Source: Symsagittifera roscoffensis (Eukaryota; Xenacoelomorpha; Acoela; Convolutidae). From it: 64,000 bases of DNA. The stretch lies in NCBI RefSeq assembly GCF_963678635.1, contig NC_087063.1:71009617-71073616 (forward strand). The letters are read 5' to 3'. Positions within the stretch are counted from its first letter, which is position 1. The number at the start of each line of letters is the position of its first letter. This document shows positions 36,045-45,941 of the stretch, one piece after another. The notes beneath the pieces were generated by a model. The model was given only the letters and a program-made list of their open reading frames with translations, searched no databases and was not told the DNA's origin. The translations under genes were made by a program, and so were the position numbers.

Positions 36045-36385
36045 ACTTGTTAACGGGCCGCCATAATTGAAGCCCGGCCCGATATAATTCAAGTTGAGCC
36101 CGTTGGCGGCCCGATAAACAGGGAATTTATTAAATATCGGCCCGTTGGGGCCCGTTGCTGCTTTTTTGGTAAAAAAAAAACAATTTTGTTTCAAAATAAT
36201 TTTAATTAATTGTTTTACTTATTTATAAAGACCTTTTTTAAAAGCCATGGAAACCATTTCAATTGCCTCAACGGTTGTAGGCGAAAATTTTGCCCGTCTT
36301 TCGGATACCGAAACATAACATTGGTTAGTCAATAAAAGTAAGGCCCGTTGGGGCCCGTTGACAAAAGTGAAAACCTCGGCCCGGC
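36045..36385. repeat. GGGCCCG-rich island, locus 2
   Basis: GGCCCGTTGGGGCCCGTTG occurs twice in near-identical form (about 36137 and 36340), with further CCCGGCCCG words, in otherwise AT-rich sequence. It resembles the island at 20059-20410. Confidence 0.5.
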
Positions 36386-37224
36386 AAAAGTAGTATAGAT
36401 TGTTCTAACTTTTTCCACCCAAAATCAGATACCACGCAAATTAATAATTGAGCTGGGTAGAATGATATATCATATAGAAGCCATTTTTTCGTTTATTTGT
36501 TTTTTAAAGACAATTGTAGTCGTTTATGCCTAAAAAATTTCCTATAATGTGGTCTGTTCGGTTCATTCTGTGCTAATTGCACAGCAACCGGTTATCCTTC
36601 TTATTCTAGATTTTTTTTGTATTTTGACTTGACCTATTAGAATCTGGCATAATCTTCAAAATTTTGCATCTGAGAAGCAAATTATCAACTACACAGTGGA
36701 CGAAACCTTTTAAAAACTTTTGCATTTAGTTTTTTTCTTCAATTCGCTTGAACCAAGGAAACATTAGAAAGTCAGAAAAAAAATAGTTTAATTACTTACT
36801 TTTTCAACCAGTTATCCAACAAAAACAACCAGTGCTCATTATGCTAAAAACCCCAACATATTCAACCCATGCTCATTTTCTTTCTTTTTTGTAAACTTGA
36901 AAAATTGCAAATTTAGCGCGTGTGCCTTTAGCTGTAACGTCCTAAAATTTTATCTCTGCGCAATTGAGCGTTTCTCTGGCCATCTCAGCGCAACTTTGCT
37001 ATTTTTCAGCAAAACGTGGTTGTACAAAGTTTGTTGGAAACTAACAAAATTTTATAAGGACTTTATTATAATGAGAAAACTGGATCAATAAGTTAAACTT
37101 ATATTTAGCTGGGAAATCTGAAAATTAAATTCCACTTTAGAAACCAGAAGTCGATCACGTTTTTCGTGCCTTTCACATTTTTTGCTGTTCGATAACGGAG
37201 CCTCATTTTACACACAGGCTGAGA

Positions 37225-37475
37225 TTCGCTTCGCTTCGCAAACACCATCGAGAGCATGAAAAAAAGCATCTCTATAAAATGCAATAAAAAGTAGAAATAA
37301 GCCTAAATTAGTAAAAATTCAGCAACGTCTCGGACTCGATCTGCGACCTAAAGATTATGAGTCTCACACACTAACCACTAAGTAACGGACGCTTCATTAG
37401 TCACAAACACTAGCCAAAAAAAGCAGAGAACAGATGCCATGAAACTTCTAAGGCTACAGATCGTGAGTATAGCAA
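37225..37475 (-). mobile_element. tRNA-derived SINE-like repeat, copy C
   Basis: It shares the GCGACCT...GAGTCTCACACACTAACCACT segment and the following CACAAACACTAGCC...GCAGAGAACAGATGC segment with copies B and D. Confidence 0.65.
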
Positions 37476-38181
37476 AAATGCCACTAATTAGTGAACATTT
37501 TTGTTAGCGAGTTTGGGTAGAAAAAAAGAAGATTCATACTAATACACTAAAGCGCGCATGCTGTCTAGTGTACACAAAAGAAATGAACTGGACTTAGAAA
37601 GCAATCAAAAAGAAAACCGCTAAAAAGTTAATTTGAGCCTAAACAAATTTTAAGACTGTTCCTGAAAAAAATCATCGCGACCTATATAAGAGTCCGAATT
37701 ACGATCATCGATTCTTAAAATAATAGTTTTCATACTGTTCGGTAGCTTTTCTTTCTTCCATTTGTCGAAGAATTTAAAAAATGAAAATCAAACCGCCAAA
37801 TTAGTTACGAGCTTAAACAATAATTCGTACTTTTCCAGAAAAACCCCATTGACCTAAATAATTAAATAGGTAATGCGCCCAAAACTAATTATCCGACCGA
37901 TTTTGACAATGTTTTTCTACCCATCGGCAAAAAACGTTTAAACCGCAAGTATATGATGAGCTTGTTGTTTATGCGACGAGGTAGATTGTTCATACTTTAC
38001 AAAACAGTAAAACATCTCTGAGATTCGAAGTAAACCCGAAATTTTCCTACCAATTATGATTCTCCACGCAAATTTGCTGCCTTAGCACTTGCTTGTATTA
38101 TCTTTCGCTGTTTCCTTCAACCAGGAATTGAATCGAATCATAATTCCAAATCAGAAAAAGTAGATAGGACTTTATTATAAC

Positions 38182-38560
38182 TGTTATCCACACGGATACA
38201 GTACATACCAATATGAACTGTTATCCATTCGGATATACTAGAACTATGTGTATCTAAAACATTACATCCATCCCAAGTGCTAACCATATATACTTATTTA
38301 ACACTATGTAAACTGAACTATATAGAAGTCTGATCTAAATTAAGTACCTACTAAACCTAACACCATATTCAATAGTTATTTATGAGTCTCTGTCTCTCTC
38401 ATGATTTCGAGGTCAGATTCGAATCAGACTTAACTTTCTAAACTGAATTTAAGTTGCTCTCAATCTCTTCGTATTCCTATTCTTAGTTAGCGATTAAGCA
38501 TAGACTTTGACTATCGAGATTATACCGTATATACCTCACCTAACGGCTGAGGGTATAACA
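38182..38560 (+). repeat. 5' LTR (379 bp)
   Basis: It runs from TGTTATCCACACGG to GAGGGTATAACA. It contains an internal near-repeat of GTTATCC-CGGATA-ACT. It differs from the 3' LTR by one replaced segment (22 versus 5 bases) near 38480-38505. Confidence 0.95.
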
Positions 38561-39312
38561 TGGCGCAGCCAGCACTCACAACAAAAAACCCACTAGGTAT
38601 CGCCCCATTCTGGCAAAAAGCCTCGGCGGAACCGCCAACAGAGTGGGAGAAGTGGAACCAGCAACTCTACTTAGGGATTGTCGCAAAAGATGGTATCAAC
38701 CTACAAAAGCTGTTACGAGATCCACCCGCAATAAGAAAACCGCACGAACCTGGTTATGAACTTCCTATAGAAGGGGAAACTCAATCACAAACCGGGGACA
38801 GGAACATACGTAACCAAGAAAAAAAGATCCAATGGGATAACCAATGTGCACAATTGGACAATTTGGGACCCACCGTGGATGGAATACCATGGGAGGAAGC
38901 CGACATAAAAATCAAAAGCTACATATACCTAAGCCTAGGTAACGAAGGTCAGAGACGTTTGAACCAACACTACCCAGACCTAAAGATACAAGAAATATCA
39001 ACAAGAGAATTCTGGGATCGTTTGGAACACCTTTTCATTAAAGACCGTAATGTTACATTTGACAGATACGAGGCATTCACACGAAAGCAGAATAAAACAG
39101 AAACACTGGAACAGTTCCACTGCGGTCTCACGGAATTAGTCATCAAAGGAAACTTCAAATGTCCTAATTGCAACAATAACACGTTAGAAACAGAGATTAT
39201 CCGAGACTTATTCACAGCAAATATGACAAATGATGAAGTACAAAAAGATTTACTAGCTGAGACTAAGACCCCGGAGCAAGCGTTCGAATTTGCAATACGC
39301 AGGGAAAAATGA
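38560..39312 (+). CDS. gag: Gag, capsid part, ended by in-frame UGA
   Basis: This 250-aa frame starts at the ATG whose A is the last base of the 5' LTR. It begins MAQPALTTKNPLG and has Trp-rich motifs (FWQKASA, EWEKWNQQ) and a helical capsid-like region, followed by a CPNCNNN pair near residue 206. The next in-frame Met lies near the C-terminus, so the LTR-edge ATG is the only reasonable start. The frame stops at TGA 39310-39312 but continues open beyond it. In related elements Gag also includes nucleic-acid-binding zinc knuckles; here they are on the far side of the UGA. Gag would form the particle that packages element RNA. Confidence 0.85.
   Translation: MAQPALTTKNPLGIAPFWQKASAEPPTEWEKWNQQLYLGIVAKDGINLQKLLRDPPAIRKPHEPGYELPIEGETQSQTGDRNIRNQEKKIQWDNQCAQLDNLGPTVDGIPWEEADIKIKSYIYLSLGNEGQRRLNQHYPDLKIQEISTREFWDRLEHLFIKDRNVTFDRYEAFTRKQNKTETLEQFHCGLTELVIKGNFKCPNCNNNTLETEIIRDLFTANMTNDEVQKDLLAETKTPEQAFEFAIRREK
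38561..38575 (+). other. Candidate primer-binding site
   Basis: TGGCGCAGCCAGC follows the LTR directly. TGG complements the CCA end of a tRNA, as expected for minus-strand priming. I cannot name the tRNA. The site overlaps the first codons of gag. Confidence 0.6.
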
Positions 39313-42300
39313 CTGGAAAACCAAATCCAAATCCGCAAGCAGGGTTCATCGTCATCTCCTTCACAAACAGGCATAAAAACCGAACCAGTTGGGTTCATCC
39401 AAAGACGAGGTGGGGACCCTTATCGTAACAACAGAAGAGGAAACAACAGAGGCCGAGGACAATCACAGCGGGGAAGCTCACAACGACCAGATAGAGACAG
39501 GAAACAATCTTGTTTTAAGTGTGGTAATCCGTTCGGACCCGGTCTCCTTCAACAATGTCCAGCAAAGGACAAGATTTGCAATAAATGTACAAAACGAGGG
39601 CACTACGCAAGACTCTGTAATTCCACAAACGTTAATGCCATCAGTGAAGAAACAAATCATGAAGTAAACATCCAGGACACCGACATAGCGGCGTATGTTG
39701 ACTACCTCCAAGCAGGGGACGTCGCTCCGGGGTGGGAACTCATCCATCCAGAGGACAACAGCGTAAATGCTGTACACTTCGAAGAGGAAACGGCAGGAAA
39801 CTTATCAACAAACGACTTAATAGGACATCTCATCCGAGTCAGAATTGGGAAACACAATATTACCTTCATTGCAGACACAGGATCTCCAACATCGTTTGTA
39901 AATAACAAAACAGCGGCCATTTTGGAAAATACGTTGTCACAAGCTCGTCGTATTCAACTCAATCAAAATGATGAGGCTAATAGAATGGTCTGCTACAATG
40001 GTTACAAAATTCCCGCGTTCGGCAGGCTGATTGCCCCTATAGAATCAGGAGGGTGGACAATCAACACGGCGCCATTTGTGGTGGTGGACGATAAACGGGC
40101 AAACATCTTGGGTCGAAATTTGCTACCACAACTGGGCATTCATCTTCAACAAGAAAAACCAACTGGTAAGTCAATCAATTACATTACAGAACCAGATCAA
40201 TCGGACCCGGCCATCACAAATTGGGTTAAATCAACATACCCGGGGTTGTGCACACGCATTGGTCGGTCAAAAAACCACGTAGTCCACACCAAATTCCTTC
40301 AGGACTTCAAAGCACTGCAACAAAAAGGACGCCGGATCCCGATTCATATTCAAGAAAAAGTTGAACAAGAACTAAAATCCCTGATAGACCAAGGCCATAT
40401 CGTGAAACTCGACAGCTGTAGCGATAAACAATTTATTAGTCCAATCGTAATAACGGTCAAGAAAGATTATTCAATAAAATTGGCAATGGACTCAAAACAA
40501 ATCAACAAAGCGATACATAAAAACAAGTACCAGATGCCTAACATCGACGTCCTTCTCGATAATGTGGCACAATCAGCTCAAGAGGGTACTGGAAAACCAG
40601 GTACAACATATTTTTCTACCATTGACCTCCGATACGCTTATAGCCAATTAAAATTAGATGAAAAAACTAAAACGCAGTGTAACTTTAGTATAATTGGTGG
40701 ACAAGCGACGGGAACATATCAGTTCCAAACGGGATTTTACGGGCTCACGGACATGCCCGCAGAATTCCAAAAAGCCATTGATCTGACGTTAAACAACGAA
40801 AAAGATACTTTCGCGTTTCTAGATGATATACTAATTATATCTCACGGAACGAAAGAACAACACATTGACAAACTAAAAAAAGTATTAGATAAACTGGATC
40901 AAGAAAATATGGCGATTTCTTTAAACAAGTGTAAATTCGGATGTAAAGAGGTCGAATGGCTGGGATTCATCATAAATGAATACGGTACAATACCAATACA
41001 CAAGAAAACTGAGGCGATCACAAATCTTCAACACCCTAAAACTTTCAAACAACTCAAAAGTTTTATGGTCTCAATCCATCATCTAAATAAATTTATACCA
41101 AACCTAGCACAACTGTGCACACCATTAAGGCCACTCTTATCTTCTTCTTCTAAATTCCATTTTATGTGGAATCAAAAACATGAAGAGGCATTTCAAGCAA
41201 CTCTGACAGCGGTGCGAACCATCACAGAAAATCGTCATTTCGTGAGTAACCGAGAAACACGAATAGTCTGTGACGCCAGCCGCGAGGGTATCGGAGCTGC
41301 TCTCGAACAAGAAACGCCAGACGGATGGGCTATGGTGGCGTACGCGTCCAGATTTCTAAACGCATGTGAAAACAAATATTCGGTAAATGAATTGGAACTT
41401 CTAGCGGCAGTATGGGCTATTGATCATTTTAAATACTATCTGTATGGCCGCAGGTTTACACTAATTACGGACCATCAAGCTCTGGTCAGTGCCCTAAATA
41501 GCAATAAAAGTAATAAAACATATCAAAGTCGCCTAACTAGATGGATTGACCGTCTTATTCCATTTGATTTTGACATCAAACATCTTTCCGGCAGTAAAAT
41601 GGGCTTAATAGATTATATTTCGCGCCATCCGGTAGGAAAACCACAACCGCCCGCATATTGGGATGAACATTTCGTGGTCGCACTTATTGATGATTTCATT
41701 TCTTGCCTGGAATTCCAAGACAGCACTATAGCTAACATCGAAATGAACGAAAATCCAAACGGATTTAAACACACAGCACAGCTCGACCGGAACGAAAACT
41801 CTAATCGTTCAAATTCGCGCACAAAAGAAACACAGTTCACTGTTAACGATATTTCTCTAACAAACAGTCACTCTCTCTCAAACTCAACATTTTCAAATTG
41901 CTCAAATCTCTCTCAGTCACATCCAATTATTTCAAAGTTTTACTCGATAAACTCAAACAGTTGCATTCAGCCCTCAATAGCAAAAGCACGGAAAGAAGAA
42001 ACATCATCTATTCATCACCATCAACAAGTGTACCCTAAGTTAACACCCCCCGATCCGGTAACAGACAAAATGAGTCGCCAACTTCAGACAGGAATGTCAT
42101 TACCCCCTTTTAAAAGAATTATGCGGAAATGCCACAGCGGCCAACAAACCAATTTATCGATTCCACCAACTAAGGTCACATCATTGAACGAGTTATCAGA
42201 AGAACCAGGCCGATCAACACTGTCAATTAGCGATGTGCGTTACCAGATAATTCCTTCCAAAGATAGCTTCACATTCACAAGGAAATCGGACCAAATATGT

Positions 42301-42774
42301 CAGACAGACCCAACGGAGGAGCAAACGGAGTGCCAGGCCATCTCTATGGAAGATGAAGATGTACCACTGTTCCGAAAGAACCTGAGAAAGGCACTAGATG
42401 TGGAATTTATTGCGGCCGCAACAAAACGAGATAGAAACCTCCAGCCCCTGATCAACATGATCCGGAATCAAAAATGGGAGCAAATAAAAGCCTGTTACGG
42501 TCCTTATTTCTATAACGTGCGAAACCGTCTGTCAGTTCGAGACAATGTGCTACTATATGACGATAGAGTAGTAATTCCGAAGCAGCTTAGACAGATTATT
42601 CTTGACTCAATTCATTTGACCCACCCAGGACAAGGCAGTATGCTAGAAGCTGCCAAACATATTTGGTACCCATTCCTACATCGTGACATAGTAACGGCAG
42701 CACAGAACTGCAAGGAATGCCGCACCAAAGGTAAGAATCTTCGGGTGATATCTGGAAAAAAAACACTTTACTAA
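39313..42774 (+). pseudogene. pol: Nucleocapsid, protease, reverse transcriptase, RNase H and integrase N-terminus
   Basis: The frame continues from Gag after the UGA without any other break to TAA 42772-42774. In order: an Arg/Gly-rich stretch; one canonical CX2CX4HX4C knuckle (CNKCTKRGHYARLC) behind a degenerate one; aspartic protease DTGSP at about 39874; reverse transcriptase with FSTIDLRYAYSQL and FLDDI (about 40817); RNase H with CDAS, NELELL and TDHQAL; an unusually long Ser/Asn-rich linker of about 300 aa (41640-42560); and the integrase HHCC zinc region (IHLTHPGQ...CKEC, 42610-42720). A C-rich or env gene was not found in this part. The ending at 42774 results from a one-base excess in an A8 run. 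Without recoding, pol has no start codon of its own near the UGA. Confidence 0.85.
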
Positions 42775-44806
42775 CCTTGACGCCGTAGTAGAACCAAACG
42801 AGGAAATCCAATTGGATTTCGCTGGACCTCTACCGGACGAAAACAATAAAGACGTGTACATTCTAGTTGGGGTAGATCGATTCTCGCGATTTCCTTACGC
42901 AAAAGTGGTAACGAATAACAAAGCAGACACAATCATAAAATTTATGCAAACACATTTGGTTAATCAAGGGGTACCAAGAAATGTCAGGTGCGACCAAGCT
43001 CAAGGGTTTCGGGCTAAAAAATTTAGAATCTACTGTAAAAGCAATAACATTAAGTTAATATTCGCCCCAGTGGATGACCATCGCTCAATGGGCATGGTAG
43101 AAAGACTAATTCGAACTTTGAAAACTCGTCTCTCTATAATGAAGATCGATAAAAACAACACACCGTACAAACTAGCGTCAGACGTAGCGGAATTAATCAA
43201 AACACTACGCATTACCCCACACGCAACAACAAAAATTACGCCGTTTGAAGCGCACTACGGGCGTAAACCAAACACACCACTAACTAATATTTGCACTACA
43301 CCTAAAATTTCTAATTTCTCATGGGAAAATACAAAACTTTCGTGCCTAGATGAAAAAGTGCTCACCAAACCTGCCCTCACGCCGGAGGCCATCTGGAATA
43401 GGGAAACCAATAGCGAGGATGAACTCAGTGTGGTGTACAAACAAACGTACCTTCCCGAACCAGTGTGTGAACCAGCGGGACCATCCTCACAGGCGGTTCG
43501 AAGCAAAACCCTAGGACAAACACTACATAGACAGACTCCCTCCGAGACAAAGAAGCAAATCTCACTGTCGGACACAGACGAAGATGAACTGTTCGACCAG
43601 GCCTTGCTACGAAAGTTTCCAATAGGTGCGCACCTTCCGCTTAATAATATACCGTATGATTTACAAAAAGTAAAACGGTCCTTTCTCGCAGAAAACCCAA
43701 AACATGACATAGCAAATCTTAGAACACGAAAACCAATTCGGTGGCTTACACAACAGGAAAAACATAGAATAGAAAAAGCTCCCTTGGTGTTCCTGAAAGA
43801 TCGATTTAAAGGACCCCAAAAAACTATAGATCCGGCGGTGGGAAAACGCATTGAACAAATAGCTCGGAAATCGGGCACCATTGCACGCAAAACAAAAAAT
43901 CCAGGGGTATTTGGGCCACAATTCAAAGTTATTGAAAACGGGTCGATAATTAATTACTCCCCGCACACGGCATGGGTCCGGGAGGACGGAAAACAACCAA
44001 GGGTCATAAGGCACGACGGACTAGCATTTGTACCTGACCCAAGGGTGTACGGGAAATGTAGACCGGCTCAACTAAAAGATTTCGTAGCATACAAACACTT
44101 ACCAAGAGCAAAATCCCGTATTTTAGACAAAAACATCAATCAGAAAGAACCAACTGGCTCAAAATTCCCACAGAAGAAAACAGTAGACCATGGAAACCGG
44201 GGGGGAAAAAACTCAACTGCAACAACAAGCCCAAAACGGAAACCACCCAAGAATGTCGAGGAACTGATTCGACAAACAACCAGCAGACGGAAACTAGGAC
44301 ATGATAGGATCCACAGGATAATCCCAACAACAGCTAAAGCCCCGACGACAAAGACCCAAACGTCAACCACGAATCTCAAGTCACCAAGCCGAAAAGGTCA
44401 AGGCAGCCCGAGTAAGATACGAAAGGAGGCAAACAAAAACATAGAATTCGAATGTGATATATCAATTTCCATCTCATCAGACGACTCAATAATCCAAGAA
44501 TTGAGACATTCACCGCAAACGCCGCCAGCCAAAAAAGTAGATCGGAAAACCACGCCGCCTCAAGATACGAATGCCAGCAAAAATTCACAACCATTAGTTC
44601 CAAACCGTAGATCAACACGAACCAAAACAAGCGCCCTGGCACAAAAATTCGGTAATGCAATCCCGATCAATACAATCACAAAGAGCACTCCAATGAGTGA
44701 AGTATGCCTCATAGCGGTGCAACAAGATACAACAGAACCAACTGGCCAGACAATCACTATCCAGGAATCCTCAACAGACAGAGTGTATAGAAATAGAATC
44801 AAGTGA
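42775..44806 (+). pseudogene. Integrase core and C-terminal extension (shifted frame)
   Basis: The frame is +1 relative to the upstream pol frame and is already open from the A8 run near 42747. The catalytic triad is present: Asp in QLDFAGPL, Asp in RCDQAQGF (codon 42992) and Glu in GMVERLI (codon 43100), spaced D-35-E exactly. About 500 further residues are basic, Ser/Thr/Pro-rich, with a segment (43840-44070) that may replace the usual C-terminal DNA-binding module. The frame ends at TGA 44804-44806. An adjacent frame carries on with similarly styled residues, suggesting another shift near 44780. Confidence 0.8.
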
Positions 44807-45271
44807 CAAAACACCGTGCCATTCATCAGAGAAAACACCAGAACAGATGAGGGTTACGGAATCTTGTGAAGGAACAGGCGGCCCAACGGAAGTGGTATAC
44901 GAACCCATAGATACCGTAAAAACACCAACGAAAACACACACACGGCGTCACCACAAAATAGCCCACGAACTAATTTCGCCTCAAGAATAGATACGTCAAC
45001 TACGTCTCTTAGCCCGAATAGCCCCCAACAACGAGCGATTAGTTCACGTTACGTCATAGGTAGATCGGATGAAACGACATACTCTCCGGATAAATCCTTC
45101 ATTGACAACTTTAACGATGCCATGAAAATACTCCAATCCATCTCTCCACCCAAAAACTCAATGACTTTCCAGAGGGAATTCGAGAAACAAGAGCGACCTA
45201 AACGTACAAACAAATACGTAAACGAGGAGAATGACAACAAGCCAAGCACTACACAAACCCCACAGACATAA
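44807..45271 (+). pseudogene. Residual 3' coding region of the retrotransposon
   Basis: One frame is open from about 44770 to a TAG near 44990 (Ser/Thr-rich, ending HELISPQE). Another is open from about 44870 to TAA 45269-45271 (ends STTQTPQT) and includes an acidic helix-like stretch (FIDNFNDAMKILQSI). They look like a broken continuation of the integrase extension or a small extra gene. I do not recognise a domain. Confidence 0.5.
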
Positions 45272-45390
45272 TCGGAAGCATGTACTCAACCGATATCGAA
45301 ATTATCATTGGATGGAAACGACCCCAAAACTTCACACAAGGACGCTACGGATAATTCAAAAGATATATGATGTATTCATCATATACGAAA

Positions 45391-45399
45391 CAAGGGGAA
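45391..45399 (+). other. Polypurine tract
   Basis: CAAGGGGAA abuts the 3' LTR start. It is the expected plus-strand primer of the element. Confidence 0.8.
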
Positions 45400-45761
45400 T
45401 GTTATCCACACGGATACAGTACATACCAATATGAACTGTTATCCATTCGGATATACTAGAACTATGTGTATCTAAAACATTACATCCATCCCAAGTGCTA
45501 ACCATATATACTTATTTAACACTATGTAAACTGAACTATATAGAAGTCTGATCTAAATTAAGTACCTACTAAACCTAACACCATATTCAATAGTTATTTA
45601 TGAGTCTCTGTCTCTCTCATGATTTCGAGGTCAGATTCGAATCAGACTTAACTTTCTAAACTGAATTTAAGTTGCTCTCAATCTCTTCGTATTCCTATTT
45701 GACTACTTTGACTATCGAGATTATACCGTATATACCTCACCTAACGGCTGAGGGTATAACA
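45400..45761 (+). repeat. 3' LTR (362 bp)
   Basis: It matches the 5' LTR apart from a 17-base net deletion near 45700 (TTGACT in place of a longer segment). It ends GGTATAACA, followed by the ATAAC target duplication. Confidence 0.95.
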
Positions 45762-45941
45762 ATAACTTTGAATTCATAAGCACAATTAACATTCAAAACA
45801 AAATTTAATTATTTGCATTAACCTCACTTGATTAAATTCAAATATTAAAATTTAGATGATTAGTCCATGATCTTCAAATCACTAAGAGTGATCTAGTCTT
45901 TTGGTGTTTGCAGGACATGTATTCTGTGACAGTTGAAACGA
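45762..45941. other. Short spacer between the retrotransposon and the syntaxin stop codon
   Basis: These 180 bases should be the start of the syntaxin 3' untranslated region. No AATAAA is evident on the minus strand before the LTR. Confidence 0.5.

Larger units (their letters stand above)
34829..38181. other. Intergenic region upstream of the Ly6 gene
   Basis: A GC-rich leader lies just upstream of the Ly6 ATG, followed by AT-rich DNA, a GGGCCCG island (36045-36385), a dispersed repeat end (about 36415-36605) and SINE-like copy C. No gene was recognised. Confidence 0.6.
38182..45761 (+). mobile_element. Ty3/Gypsy-type LTR retrotransposon, near full length
   Basis: Direct LTRs flank gag, protease, reverse transcriptase, RNase H and integrase in Ty3/Gypsy order. 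ATAAC is duplicated on both sides (38177-38181 and 45762-45766). LTR ends are TGTTAT...ATAACA. The aligned parts of the two LTRs show no substitution I could find, so insertion is recent. The element lies antisense to the syntaxin gene, just beyond its stop codon. Coding capacity is broken by an in-frame UGA and by shifts near 42747 and 44780, so this copy looks inactive unless recoding is used. Confidence 0.95.

Noticed and set aside
43255-43926. 223-aa minus-strand frame
   Set aside because: It is antisense to the integrase extension of the retrotransposon and has no recognisable features.
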